Assembly: GCF_000010285.1 (NCBI RefSeq)
Contig: NC_010617.1
Span: forward strand, 1,178,001-1,242,000
Direction of reading: 5' to 3'
DNA from: Kocuria rhizophila DC2201
Lineage (GTDB): Bacteria > Actinomycetota > Actinomycetes > Actinomycetales > Micrococcaceae
Length of the DNA stretch: 64,000 nt
The notes under the pieces were generated by a model. It saw nothing but the letters and a program-made list of their open reading frames with translations. It searched no databases and was not told the DNA's origin. How positions within the stretch are numbered: the stretch's first letter is position 1; every line of letters starts with the position of its first letter. Both the position numbers and the translations under genes were made by a program. This document shows positions 46,667 to 55,972 of the stretch, piece by piece.

Positions 46667-49318
46667 TCAGGCCTGCTCGGTCTGCTCCAGCGCCACGTCG
46701 CTCACGCTGAGCTCACCCTCGGCGGGGGAGAGCGTGAGGTCCGCAGCGTTGCCCGCTGCCTTGAGGTCGTCCAGTCCGGCCCGCAGCTGCTCCAGCTGTG
46801 CGGCGGGGGCGGAGACCGTGGCGGAGAGCACCGCGGTGCGCTGCTTGACCTTGGCCTCGGACTTGGACTTGCGCAGCCCGGACAGGGCCTCGCCCACCAC
46901 GGTGAGTACCTCGGGGTCGCCCTCGGCCGCGAGACCGGCGTAGCCGTCCGTCACGGGCCAGGATGCTCGGTGCACCGATCCGGTGCGCCACCAGGACCAG
47001 ACCTCTTCGGTGGCGAACGGGATGAACGGCGCGAAGAGCCGCAGCACGGTGTCCAGGGTGGTGGCCAGGGCGGCGTGCACGGACGCCTGCGCCTCGGCCC
47101 CGCGGGAACCGTAGGCGCGGTCCTTCACGAGCTCCACGTAGTCGTCCGTGAACGTCCAGAAGAAGGACTCGATCAGCTGCAGCGCCCGGGCGTACTCGTA
47201 CTCGCGGAACGCGGCGGTGGCGCGCTCCACCACCGTGGCCAGCTGGGCCAGCAGGGAGCGGTCCAGACCGTTGGTCACCACGGAGGCGTCCGTGCCGGAG
47301 CCCAGCACGGAGGCCTCGGTGACGCCCTGGGCCAGCACGAACTTGGACGCGTTGAGCAGCTTGATGGCCAGGCGGCGCCCGATCTTCATCTGCCCCTCGT
47401 CGTACGCGGTGTCCGCGCCCAGGCGCGCGGAGGCCGCCCAGTAGCGCACGGCGTCCGCGCCGTACTTCTCGAGCACGTCCGTGGGGACCACCACGTTGCC
47501 CTTGGACTTGGACATCTTCTTGCGGTCCGGGTCCAGGATCCACCCGGACAGCGCCGTGTTGGTCCACGGCACGGTCCCGGCGAGCGTCTCGGCGCGCACC
47601 ACGGTGGAGAACAGCCACGTGCGGATGATGTCGTGGCCCTGCGGGCGCAGGTCCATGGGGAAGGTCTTGTCGTGCAGCTCCTCGTCGACACCCCAGCCCG
47701 TGGCGATCTGCGGGGTCAGGGAGGAGGTGGCCCAGGTGTCCAGCACGTCCGGGTCCGCCATGAACCCGCCGGGCTGGTCCCGCTGCTCCTCGGTGTAGCC
47801 CGGGCCGGTGTCCGCGGCGGGGTCCACCGGCAGCTGCTCGGGGGAGGGCAGCACGGGGTGCTCGTAGTCCGGCTCGCCGGAGGCGTCCAGCGGGTACCAG
47901 ACCGGGAAGGGCACGCCGAAGAAGCGCTGGCGGGAGATCAGCCAGTCCCCGTTGAGGCCCTCGATCCAGTTCTCGTAGCGCGAGCGCATGAAGGAGGGGT
48001 GCCAGGCCATTTCCCGGCCGCGCTGGATCAGCACGTAGCGGCGCTCGGCGTCCCGGCCGCCGTTGCGGATGTACCACTGGCGGGAGGTGACCACCTCGAG
48101 GGGCTTGTCGCCCTTCTCGTAGAAATTCACCGGGTGCATGATCTTCTTCGGTTCGCCGTCCAGGTCCCCGGACTCGCGGAGCATGTCCACCACGGCCTTC
48201 TGCGCGGAGAACACGGTCTTGCCGGCCACCTCCGCGTAGCGCTCGGCGGGGGCGCCGTCCGCGATCCACTCGGGCTGCTCGGCCTGGAAACGGCCGTCAC
48301 GTCCGATCAGGGCCCGCGTGGGCAGGTCCAGCTCGCGCCACCACGTCACGTCCGTGAGGTCGCCGAACGTGCAGATCATCGCGATGCCCGAGCCCTTGTC
48401 CGGCTTGGCCAGCGGGTGCGCCTTGACCTCCACCTCCACGTCGAACAGGGCGGAGCGCACGGTGGTGCCGAACAGGTGCTGGTAGCGCTCGTCGTCCGGG
48501 TGGGCCACCAGGGCCACGCAGGCGGGCAGCAGCTCGGGGCGGGTGGTCTCGATGAACACCTTCTCGCCGTCCGGGCGGTGGAACGAGACGCGGTGGTAGG
48601 CGCTCTCGCGCTCCCGGTCCTCCAGCTCGGCCTGGGCCACGGCGGTGCGGAAGGTCACGTCCCACATGGTGGGCGCCTCGGCCATGTAGGCGTTGCCGGC
48701 CTCGTAGTCCTTGAGGAACGCGAGCTGCGAGACCTTGCGGGAGTGCGCGTCGATCGTGCGGTAGGTGCGGTTCCAGTCCACGGACAGGCCCAGCGTGGAG
48801 AACAGGTGCTCGAAGACCTTCTCGTCCTCCACGGCGAGCTCTTCGCACAGCTCGATGAAGTTCTGGCGGGAGACCACGTCCCAGTCCCGCTGGTTCTTGG
48901 CGGGCTTCTCGGGCGGACGGTACCCCTCCACGTACGGGCGGCCGGGCTCGCAGCGCACGCCGTAGTAGTTCTGCACACGGCGCTCGGTGGGCAGGCCGTT
49001 GTCGTCCCAGCCCAGCGGGTAGAACACGTTCTTGCCGCTCATGCGCTGGAACCGCGCGATCACGTCCGTCTGCGTGTAGGAGAACATGTGTCCCACGTGC
49101 AGGGAGCCGGACGCCGTGGGCGGGGGAGTGTCGATCGAGTACACGGACTCCCGGTCCGTGTCCTCGCGGAACGCGTAGGTCCCGTTCTCGCGCCACTGCG
49201 CGGCGTACTTCTCCTCCAGGCCCTCCAGGGCCGGCTTCTCGGGAACGGTCACCGCGGCGGTGGTCGCTGCGTGGTCAGGGGTCTCGGGCGTGTCTGTACC
49301 CGTCGTCTCATGTGCCAT
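46667..49318 (-). CDS. valS: valyl-tRNA synthetase
   Basis: Charges tRNA-Val. The 883-residue class I synthetase has the HIGH motif in GSLHVGHMFSYTQTDV (about residues 71-86), the KMSKS motif in DRKKMSKSKGNVVVP (about residue 605), an editing domain between them and a C-terminal coiled coil rich in Leu/Lys/Ala (about residues 815-875). ATG at 49318 has GAGAG upstream. No T-box is visible in front of it; the spacer instead carries a degenerate tandem array. Confidence 0.96.
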   Translation of the reverse strand: MAHETTGTDTPETPDHAATTAAVTVPEKPALEGLEEKYAAQWRENGTYAFREDTDRESVYSIDTPPPTASGSLHVGHMFSYTQTDVIARFQRMSGKNVFYPLGWDDNGLPTERRVQNYYGVRCEPGRPYVEGYRPPEKPAKNQRDWDVVSRQNFIELCEELAVEDEKVFEHLFSTLGLSVDWNRTYRTIDAHSRKVSQLAFLKDYEAGNAYMAEAPTMWDVTFRTAVAQAELEDRERESAYHRVSFHRPDGEKVFIETTRPELLPACVALVAHPDDERYQHLFGTTVRSALFDVEVEVKAHPLAKPDKGSGIAMICTFGDLTDVTWWRELDLPTRALIGRDGRFQAEQPEWIADGAPAERYAEVAGKTVFSAQKAVVDMLRESGDLDGEPKKIMHPVNFYEKGDKPLEVVTSRQWYIRNGGRDAERRYVLIQRGREMAWHPSFMRSRYENWIEGLNGDWLISRQRFFGVPFPVWYPLDASGEPDYEHPVLPSPEQLPVDPAADTGPGYTEEQRDQPGGFMADPDVLDTWATSSLTPQIATGWGVDEELHDKTFPMDLRPQGHDIIRTWLFSTVVRAETLAGTVPWTNTALSGWILDPDRKKMSKSKGNVVVPTDVLEKYGADAVRYWAASARLGADTAYDEGQMKIGRRLAIKLLNASKFVLAQGVTEASVLGSGTDASVVTNGLDRSLLAQLATVVERATAAFREYEYARALQLIESFFWTFTDDYVELVKDRAYGSRGAEAQASVHAALATTLDTVLRLFAPFIPFATEEVWSWWRTGSVHRASWPVTDGYAGLAAEGDPEVLTVVGEALSGLRKSKSEAKVKQRTAVLSATVSAPAAQLEQLRAGLDDLKAAGNAADLTLSPAEGELSVSDVALEQTEQA

Positions 49319-49365
49319 GCGCCCAGTCTCTCACGGGGTTTTTCTCCGCTTCGAATCCCCGGGGG

Positions 49366-49512
49366 ACGACGCCGCCCGCCCCGTGCGGAGCACGACGCCG
49401 CCCGGCCGCCGCTGCCGGTCACGTCGCCGCCCCGGGGTGCTGCCCGCACGACGCCGGACGGTCGCCACCGGGGGCGCGACACCGCCCGGGGCGCTGCCCG
49501 CCGGACGCCGTC
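49366..49512. repeat. six-unit degenerate tandem array of ACGACGCCGCC-like words
   Basis: Words related to ACGACGCCGCC start at about 49366, 49392, 49421, 49448, 49476 and 49502, i.e. every 26-29 bp. The first two are exact; the others differ at one to a few bases. Spacer words such as GGTGCTGCCCG and GGCGCTGCCCG also recur. The array fills the divergent spacer between valS and the short-chain dehydrogenase gene. Confidence 0.6.
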
Positions 49513-49648
49513 CGGTCCCCGTCACCGTGTCCGGGTCCGGGGCGAGCGAGCTCGGGCGGTGCGGCACACGCTGCCGGGTCGTTGCCCCGGTCTCCGACCC
49601 GGGAACGCTCGCTGGCCCACGGACCAGGCCGTGCGGCGTCGTGCTCCG

Positions 49649-49661
49649 TAGACTGCGGGTC
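49649..49661 (+). promoter_or_regulatory. -10 element of a leaderless transcript
   Basis: TAGACT (49649-49654) is followed by seven bases and then the ATG of the dehydrogenase gene, so transcription should begin at the start codon. No ribosome site is present. The -35 region is poor, and a GCGGCGTCGT motif copy (about 49633-49642) lies just upstream. Confidence 0.5.
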
Positions 49662-50462
49662 ATGACGCAGAACAGGGAATCGGCATACGGCACCCCCGGC
49701 ACGGCGGGGGCGGGCAAGGTCGCGGTGGTCTCGGGAGCGAGCACCGGGATCGGCGAGGCCACGGTGCGGCGGCTGCGCGCGAGCGGGTGGACGGTGTACG
49801 CCGTGGCCCGGCGCGAGGAGCGGCTCGCCGAGCTGGCGGAGCAGACCGGGGCGATCGCCGCGCCCACGGACGTGACCGATCAGAATCAGGTGGACGCGCT
49901 GCGGGACCGCGTGCTCGCCGAGCAGGGCACGGTGGACGCGGTGCTCAACATCTCCGGCGGGGCGCGCGGCACGGACTCCGTGGCGGACGCGGACCCCGAG
50001 GGCTGGCAGTGGATGTACGAGGTCAACGTGCTGGGCACCCTGCGGGTGACCCGGGCGTTCCTGCCCGCGCTGCGCGCCAACGGGCGGGGCACGGTGCTGA
50101 ACCTCACCTCCCTGGCCGCGATCCGGGCGTACGAGGGCGGTGCCGGGTACAACGCCGCCAAGTACGCCGAGCGCGCGATGACCGAGGCGCTGCGGCTCGA
50201 GGAGGCCGAGCACAACGTGCGGGTGGTGGAGATCGCGCCCGGGCTCGTGCACACCCCCGAGTTCTCCCTCAACCGCCTGGGTGGGGACCGGGCCGCCGCG
50301 GAGAAGGTCTACGCGGGCGTGGCCGAGCCGCTCACGGGGGAGGACGTCGCGGAGGTCTGCGCGTTCGCGGTGGAGCTGCCGCACCACGTGAACATCGACA
50401 CGCTGACCCTCAAGCCCGTGGCCCAGGCGGCACCGCACAAGGTGATCCGCGCCACCTCCTGA
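49662..50462 (+). CDS. short-chain dehydrogenase/reductase
   Basis: A 266-residue NAD(P)-dependent oxidoreductase of the classical SDR type. VVSGASTGIGEATVRRL (about residues 22-38) is the cofactor motif, VLNISGG follows, and the active site is LTSLAAIRAYEGGAGYNAAKYAERA with the Ser-Tyr-Lys set. The arginine in VYAVARREERL suggests NADPH. ATG at 49662 matches a leaderless -10; the frame extends upstream through the repeat array, which I treat as noncoding. The C-terminus (HHVNIDTLTLKPVAQAAPH) resembles YdfG-like dehydrogenases. Substrate unknown. Confidence 0.88.
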   Translation: MTQNRESAYGTPGTAGAGKVAVVSGASTGIGEATVRRLRASGWTVYAVARREERLAELAEQTGAIAAPTDVTDQNQVDALRDRVLAEQGTVDAVLNISGGARGTDSVADADPEGWQWMYEVNVLGTLRVTRAFLPALRANGRGTVLNLTSLAAIRAYEGGAGYNAAKYAERAMTEALRLEEAEHNVRVVEIAPGLVHTPEFSLNRLGGDRAAAEKVYAGVAEPLTGEDVAEVCAFAVELPHHVNIDTLTLKPVAQAAPHKVIRATS

Positions 50463-50538
50463 CCGGTGGTTCCGCGCCGATGCGTGGCACGTGCGCGGCG
50501 GTGCGGACAGCCCACTTGCGGGCCTTCGAGCGGGTGAA

Positions 50539-50557
50539 ATAGGTTAGGCAAGCCTTA
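50539..50557 (+). promoter_or_regulatory. IdeR/DtxR iron box upstream of the siderophore uptake operon
   Basis: ATAGGTTAGGCAAGCCTTA matches the 19-bp consensus at about 15 of 19 positions. It is 25 bp before the ATG of the binding lipoprotein gene and is flanked by GTGAA and TTCAC (outer arms of a wider palindrome). Repression by iron-loaded IdeR is expected. Confidence 0.8.
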
Positions 50558-50582
50558 TCAAATTCACCGCTCGAGGAGAGCC

Positions 50583-51644
50583 ATGTCCAGCGATCCCTCC
50601 CAGACCCGTCGTCAGCTCAGCCGCCGCTCCCTGCTCGGATCCGGCCTGGCCGTGGCCTCCCTGATGGGGCTCGCGGCGTGCTCCACCGGCTCCCGGGACG
50701 GCGGTGGCTCGGACGCCGCACCGGGTGCCTCGGCGTCCTCCACGCCCACCGACACGTTCCCCGTGACCGTGAAGCACGCTCTGGGCTCCACCAGCGTGGA
50801 GAAGGCCCCCGAGCGCGTGGTGTGCGTGGGTGCAAGCAACACCCAGGACTTCGTCGCCGCGCTCGGCGTGGTCCCCGTGGGCATGACCACGGTGGCGTGG
50901 GGCGGCAACGACAAGGGCGCCACCGACTGGTTCGACGCCAAGGTCTCCGAGCTGGGCGGGACGGCGCCGAAGACCATGGACGAGTCCGACGGCGTGAACT
51001 TCACCGAGATCGCCCAGCTGAGCCCCGACCTCATCATCGCTGTGAACTCCGGGGTGACCCAGGAGGAGTACGGGCGCCTGACCAAGATCGCCCCCACGGT
51101 GGCCTACCCCACGGGCCCGTGGGTGAACTCGTGGCAGGACATGCAGCGGCTCACCGCCAAGGCGCTGGGGCGCACGCAGGCCGGCGAGGACCTCGTGGCG
51201 CAGACGGAGAAGCTCATCCGGGACCGCTCGGCGGAGCTCGGGGACGCCCAGGGCAAGAGCTTCATCTACGGGGACGTCTCCCAGGCCCTCGGCTTCTACG
51301 GCCCCTCGGACGGGCGCCCCCGCTTCTTCACCGAGCTGGGCCTGGCCCTGGCGCCCGTGGTCACCAAGAACGTCTCGGACAAGGAGTTCTGGCGCGAGTG
51401 GCCCAAGGAGCGCGCGGACGAGCTCACGAGCGATCTCTTCGTGGCCGCCGCCGAGGACGACGCCCAGGCGGAGAAGTTCCGCACGGACCCCGTGCTCAAG
51501 ACCATCCCGGCGATTGCCGCCGGCCACGGGCTGTTCCTGACCACCAAGCAGGACGTGCTCTCGGGCTACTCGTCCTCGCCGCTGTCCATGCCCCACGCCC
51601 TGGACACCCACGTCCCGGCGATCAAGAACGCCCTGGGGGCCTAG
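50583..51644 (+). CDS. ferric-siderophore-binding lipoprotein (FecB/FepB type)
   Basis: A 353-residue substrate-binding lipoprotein for an iron-siderophore ABC importer. The N-terminus has a twin-arginine stretch SRRSLLGSG and a lipobox ending LAAC, so it may be exported folded by Tat before lipidation. The mature part has the cluster-8/FecB layout: GSTSVEKAPERVVCVGASNTQDFVAALGVVPVG, then the long backbone helix, then the second lobe. ATG has GAGGAGAG upstream and an IdeR box before it. First gene of a five-gene operon. Confidence 0.92.
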   Translation: MSSDPSQTRRQLSRRSLLGSGLAVASLMGLAACSTGSRDGGGSDAAPGASASSTPTDTFPVTVKHALGSTSVEKAPERVVCVGASNTQDFVAALGVVPVGMTTVAWGGNDKGATDWFDAKVSELGGTAPKTMDESDGVNFTEIAQLSPDLIIAVNSGVTQEEYGRLTKIAPTVAYPTGPWVNSWQDMQRLTAKALGRTQAGEDLVAQTEKLIRDRSAELGDAQGKSFIYGDVSQALGFYGPSDGRPRFFTELGLALAPVVTKNVSDKEFWREWPKERADELTSDLFVAAAEDDAQAEKFRTDPVLKTIPAIAAGHGLFLTTKQDVLSGYSSSPLSMPHALDTHVPAIKNALGA

Positions 51645-51649
51645 CCTCC

Positions 51650-52744
51650 GTGCCCGCCAGCACCTCCCTCACAGGCCCCGGCGCCACCACCGGTACCCAC
51701 GCCCCGCGCATCTCCCGTGCGGGGCGCCCGGGGCGCAGGGTCCTGCCCTGGCTCGTCATGGCGGTCGTCCTCCTCGTGGCGGTGGTCCTGTCGGCCTCGT
51801 GCGGCTCCCGCCCGATCGACCTCGCGAGCACGTGGCGTGTGGTGCCGCAGGTCTTCGGCGGTGATCCCGGCGCCGTGCCGGGTGTGCCCCCGCTCGACGG
51901 CGCCGTGGTGGAGTCCCGCGTGTGGCGCACCGCCGCCGGGGTGCTCACCGGAGCGGCCCTGTCCGTGGCGGGTGCTGTGCTGCAGGGCGCCACCCGCAAC
52001 CCGCTCGGCGACCCGGGAATTCTGGGGCTGACGGCCGGTGCAGCGTTCGCGGTGGTGACCGGGGGTGCGCTGTTCGGGCTGTCGGGTGTGGCGAACCAGC
52101 TGTGGCTGGCCGCGCTGGGCTCGGCCGTGGCCATGGTCGCGGTGTACGGGCTGGCCACTGCCGCTCGCGGCGGGGCGCGTCCCGTGACCCTGGCCCTCAC
52201 GGGTGCGGCCGTGTCTGCGGGGCTCACCGCGCTCACGAGCGCGATCCTGCTGAGCCACCAGGCCACGTTCGACACCTTCCGACGCTGGCAGGTGGGGGAG
52301 CTCACCCGCCCGGACGGCACGTTCCTGGTGGTGGCCGCCCCGGTGGTTGTCGCGGGTCTCGTGCTCGGGTGGTGCCTGGCCCGGTCCCTGGACACCCTCA
52401 CGCTCGGGGACGCCCTGGGCCGGGGGCTCGGAACCCACCCGGCCCTGACCCGCGGACTGGTCGGTGTGGCCGTGGTGCTGCTCGCGGGCACGTCCACCGC
52501 GCTGGTGGGCCCGCTCGTGTTCTGCGGGCTGCTCGTGCCCCACGCCGTGCGCGTGGTCGTGGGTGTCTCCTACCGGCAGGTGATCCCGGCGTGCCTGCTC
52601 GCGGGACCGACCATCGTGCTGCTCGCGGACGTCGTGGCCCGCGTGCTGGTCCCGGACCGGGAGATCCAGGTGGGAATCGCCCTCGTCGTGATCGGCGCCC
52701 CGGCCCTCGTGGCCGTGCTGCGCGGGAAGACGGTGGCGGCATGA
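51650..52744 (+). CDS. FecCD-family siderophore permease, first subunit
   Basis: A 364-residue inner-membrane permease with about nine or ten helices. RVWRTAAGVLTGAALSVAGAVLQGATRNPLGDPGILGLTAGAAF is the FecCD signature, and LVGPLVFCGLLVPHAVRVVVG carries the loop that contacts the ATPase. The N-terminal 30 residues are hydrophilic. GTG at 51650 lies five bases after the lipoprotein stop. It overlaps the second permease by ATGA. Confidence 0.92.
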   Translation: MPASTSLTGPGATTGTHAPRISRAGRPGRRVLPWLVMAVVLLVAVVLSASCGSRPIDLASTWRVVPQVFGGDPGAVPGVPPLDGAVVESRVWRTAAGVLTGAALSVAGAVLQGATRNPLGDPGILGLTAGAAFAVVTGGALFGLSGVANQLWLAALGSAVAMVAVYGLATAARGGARPVTLALTGAAVSAGLTALTSAILLSHQATFDTFRRWQVGELTRPDGTFLVVAAPVVVAGLVLGWCLARSLDTLTLGDALGRGLGTHPALTRGLVGVAVVLLAGTSTALVGPLVFCGLLVPHAVRVVVGVSYRQVIPACLLAGPTIVLLADVVARVLVPDREIQVGIALVVIGAPALVAVLRGKTVAA

Positions 52745-53790
52745 GCGCGGCACTGCAGCTGCCGTCCCGTGCGCAGACGGTAGACGCCGTCCGCGCGGGC
52801 CGCGCTCGCACGCGTCGCCGCACCCGGCGGGTCACACTCCTGCTGCTGCTCGTCCTGACCGTGGCGTCCTTCGCCCGGATCGCGCTCGGCAAGTACGTGG
52901 TGGCGGTCCCGGACCTGCTCGCGGTGCTGGCCCACGACTACGACGGGCCGGCGGACTACATCGTGTGGCAGATCACCCTGCCCCGCACGGTCCTGGGAAT
53001 CCTCACGGGCACCGCCTTCGGACTCGCGGGCCACCTGTTCCAGCGCGTGCTGCGCAACCCGCTGGCCTCCCCGGACATCATGGGCGTCTCCTCCGGTGCG
53101 GGGCTCGGCGCGGTGGTCGCGATCACCGCGGGTCTCTCTGGAGCCGCGGTGACGGTCAGCGCGCTCGCGGGTGGCTTCGGTCTCATGCTCGCAGTCATCC
53201 TCGCCGCTGGGGGCACGCACGCCAGCATCGCCAAGCTCGTGCTCACCGGCGTGGCCGGGGGCGCCCTCACCGGGGCGGCCATCAACGGCGTGCTCACCCG
53301 TGCAGACATCTACGCCGCGCAGGACGCGATGCAGTGGCTCACCGGTTCGCTCAACGCCGCCTCGTGGCAGGACATTGCGCAGGTGGGGCTCTGCCTGCTC
53401 GTGCTACTGCCCGTGTGCGCGGTGCTCATACCCGCCGTGGACACCCTCGGCACCGGGGATGCGCTCGCGGCGGGCCTGGGCGTGCGGGTGCAGGGTGTGC
53501 GGCTCACGGCGCTCGCCCTCGCGGTGACCCTGGTGGCGGTGGCCGCCGCCACCGTGGGGCCCGTGGCGTTCGTGTCCTTCATGGCCGCGCCCATTGCGCG
53601 CGGCATCGGCGGCGGGGCCGGGCACGCGCACCACGCGGCCCTCGTGGGTGCGGTGCTCATGGTCGTCTCGGACTACGTGGCCGCCGAGGCGCTGCCCAAT
53701 CTGGCACTGCCCGTGGGTGTCGTCACCGCGGCCGCCGGTGCCCCCGTGCTGCTGTGGCTGCTCATCGGACGTGGAAAGGCGGAGGCATGA
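52741..53790 (+). CDS. FecCD-family siderophore permease, second subunit
   Basis: A 349-residue permease partner. LPRTVLGILTGTAFGLAGHLFQRVLRNPLASPDIMGVSSGAGLGAV matches the family signature, and VGPVAFVSFMAAPIARGIGGGAGH is the ATPase-coupling region. ATGA overlaps exist at both ends. With the first permease it forms the heterodimeric channel. Confidence 0.92.
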   Translation: MSAALQLPSRAQTVDAVRAGRARTRRRTRRVTLLLLLVLTVASFARIALGKYVVAVPDLLAVLAHDYDGPADYIVWQITLPRTVLGILTGTAFGLAGHLFQRVLRNPLASPDIMGVSSGAGLGAVVAITAGLSGAAVTVSALAGGFGLMLAVILAAGGTHASIAKLVLTGVAGGALTGAAINGVLTRADIYAAQDAMQWLTGSLNAASWQDIAQVGLCLLVLLPVCAVLIPAVDTLGTGDALAAGLGVRVQGVRLTALALAVTLVAVAAATVGPVAFVSFMAAPIARGIGGGAGHAHHAALVGAVLMVVSDYVAAEALPNLALPVGVVTAAAGAPVLLWLLIGRGKAEA

Positions 53791-54833
53791 GCCCCGAGAA
53801 CGAGGTCAGGGAGACCATGACGGGCCCGCGGCACGATGCCCGGCCCGCAGCGGCGGCGAGTGCCGCGCGGACCGACCGGGCGGCGTCGTCCGAGGTGGCC
53901 GTGCGCGGACTGCGGGCCGGCTACGGGGGCGCGCCCGTGCTCACGGACGTGGACGTCACGTTCCCCGCGGGGCGCGTCACGGCGCTCGTGGGCGCCAACG
54001 GCTGCGGCAAGTCCACGCTGCTCCGCACGTGCGCGCGCCAGCTGACACCCACCGCCGGCGAGGTGCTCGTGGGCGGGGAGGACGTCCGCGGCTGGCGCCG
54101 CACCCGTTTTGCGCAGACGGTGGGCTTCCTGCCGCAGGACCCCGTGGCGCCGGAGGGGGTGAGCGTGCGGGAGCTGGTCTCGCGCGGTCGCCACCCGCAC
54201 CGCGGTGCCTTCGGGCGCTGGCGCGCGGAGGACGACGCCGCCGTGGCCGAGGCGCTCGAGCTCACCGGTCTGTGCGATCTCATGGACCGCCACGTGACGG
54301 ACCTCTCCGGGGGGCAGCGCCAGCGCGTGTGGATCGCCCTGGCCCTGGCTCAGCAGACCGACGTGCTGCTGCTGGACGAGCCCACCACCTATCTGGACAT
54401 CGCCCGGCAGGTGGAGATCCTGGACATCCTGTGCGAGCTGCAGCGTGCCCGGGGGATCACCCTGGTGATGGTGCTGCACGAGCTGTCCCTGGCCGCGCGC
54501 TACGCGGACGTGCTCGTGGCCATGAAGGCCGGCGAGGTGGTGGCCCGCGGCGGGGCGGAGGAGGTCATGACCGACGAGGTGGTCGGTCGCGTGTTCGACA
54601 TGGCCGCCCGCGTGCTGCACGATCCCGTGACCGACGCCCGCGTGGTGATCCCGCTGTCCTCGGACCGGTCGCGAGCCACGGGGATGGCGGGGGCCGAGAC
54701 CCCGGCGGATGCCACGGCAAGAACGGCGGGTCGGACGACGACCGGACCCACGTCCGGGTCACGGACCGGGACGGCCCGGCCGCACCCGGCCGCACGGGAC
54801 GAGAACGAGGAGAACGGGGAGGTGCCCGCATGA
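53787..54833 (+). CDS. siderophore ABC transporter ATPase (FecE/FepC type)
   Basis: A 348-residue ATPase. Walker A is VGANGCGKST (about residues 69-78), the signature is LSGGQRQRVWIALA, Walker B is VLLLDEPTTYLD and the switch His is in LVMVLHELSLAARYADV. Core length is normal, but the last 60 residues are a Thr/Gly/Ala-rich tail not usual for FecE. ATGA overlaps bind it to the second permease and to the reductase-like gene. Energises uptake of the ligand bound by the lipoprotein. Confidence 0.93.
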   Translation: MSPENEVRETMTGPRHDARPAAAASAARTDRAASSEVAVRGLRAGYGGAPVLTDVDVTFPAGRVTALVGANGCGKSTLLRTCARQLTPTAGEVLVGGEDVRGWRRTRFAQTVGFLPQDPVAPEGVSVRELVSRGRHPHRGAFGRWRAEDDAAVAEALELTGLCDLMDRHVTDLSGGQRQRVWIALALAQQTDVLLLDEPTTYLDIARQVEILDILCELQRARGITLVMVLHELSLAARYADVLVAMKAGEVVARGGAEEVMTDEVVGRVFDMAARVLHDPVTDARVVIPLSSDRSRATGMAGAETPADATARTAGRTTTGPTSGSRTGTARPHPAARDENEENGEVPA

Positions 54834-55864
54834 CCCAGCTGGCGTGCGTGGACGCCACGGTCACCCGGCGCGAGGAGCTCAGCGAGCACCTCGTGCGGGT
54901 GCACGTCGCGGGGGAGCAGCTGAGGACCATGCCGTGGGGCGAGCAGGGCCCCGGCCCCCGGGCGGACTCCTACGTCAAGCTGCTCATCCCGCCCGCCGGC
55001 GGAGCGGTGGACGTGGACGTCGCCGACATGGCCCGGTGGCGCCGCGAGTTCATGGCCGCGCCGCGCGAGAAAGCCGGGTGGATGCGTACCTACACCGTGC
55101 GGGACGCCACCACGGTGGAGCTCGCGGGGCAGCGGGTGCCGGAGCTCGCGATCGACGTGGTGCTGCACGGGGACCCCGAGCACGGCATGGGCCCGGGCGC
55201 CGCGTGGGGGGACTCGGTCCGCGCCGGGGACTCCGCGCGGCTGCTCGTGCCCTCAGAGGACTCTGCCTGGTGGGCCGCGTGGGACGGCGGTCGCGCGGCC
55301 GGTCAGGACGTGGTGGTCGCAGGGGACGAGACGGCACTGCCCGCGATCTCCGCGATCGTGGACGGCGTGGAGCAGCGGGTCCGGGTCAACCGCCCGGTGG
55401 ACGGCGCGTACGAACCCCCGAGCTCCATCACCGTGGCCGTGGAGGTCCCCGCGGAGGCCGACGCCGTCCCCGGTGCGGGTCCGCGCGCTCTGGCCCGGGC
55501 GGCGTCGTGCGACGAGCCCGGCGCCCACCGTGTGGTCCTGGACGGCGGCACCGAGCTGGTCTGGACCTGGCTGCCGCGCGGCACCCGCGAGCGCAACCTG
55601 GCCCTGGAGCTGTGGCTGTGGGAGCGGCTCGCGGAGCACGCCCGCCGGTACTGGGCGGTGGGCCACACGGAACTGGCGTCCTGGCAGGACGAGTCCGAGT
55701 TCGTGTGGGCCACGGCGCGTCCCGAGGGCCGCGGCACGTACTGGTTCCTCGCGGCGGAGTCCTCCGCCGTGAAGTCAATGCGCCGGATGTGTGTGAGCGG
55801 CGGGGTGCCCAAGGCGGACATCTCGTTCATGGGCTACTGGAAGCAGGGTGCTGCCACCGAGTGA
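54830..55864 (+). CDS. siderophore-interacting protein, second paralogue
   Basis: A 344-residue SIP-family flavoprotein, longer than the one at 28973. It has MRTYTVRDATTVELAG (flavin-binding RxYT), VVVAGDETALPAISAIVDGVEQ and a C-terminal SFMGYWKQG. By family it reduces or releases iron from the imported siderophore. The insertion around residues 190-235 (acidic and Pro-rich) is absent from the other copy. ATGA overlap with the ATPase shows tight coupling. A short CTCCCGCGGGAG palindrome follows the stop. Confidence 0.9.
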   Translation: MTQLACVDATVTRREELSEHLVRVHVAGEQLRTMPWGEQGPGPRADSYVKLLIPPAGGAVDVDVADMARWRREFMAAPREKAGWMRTYTVRDATTVELAGQRVPELAIDVVLHGDPEHGMGPGAAWGDSVRAGDSARLLVPSEDSAWWAAWDGGRAAGQDVVVAGDETALPAISAIVDGVEQRVRVNRPVDGAYEPPSSITVAVEVPAEADAVPGAGPRALARAASCDEPGAHRVVLDGGTELVWTWLPRGTRERNLALELWLWERLAEHARRYWAVGHTELASWQDESEFVWATARPEGRGTYWFLAAESSAVKSMRRMCVSGGVPKADISFMGYWKQGAATE

Positions 55865-55972
55865 GGGCTCCCGCGGGAGTGTGACGCCCCGTGACGGCCC
55901 GGGTACGGGGCCACGGACCCGCACGTAGCATGGCGGTTTCCGTTCCGCCGTCGCCTCAGGAGTGCCCCGCCC

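Noticed and set aside
49366-49512. CRISPR array
   Set aside because: Repeat words are short, degenerate and separated by related, not unique, spacers of variable length, and no cas gene is near.
49260-49661. N-terminal extension of the dehydrogenase frame through the valS spacer
   Set aside because: The translated part is Arg/Pro/Gly-rich and coincides with the tandem array. ATG at 49662 with a leaderless -10 is the better start.
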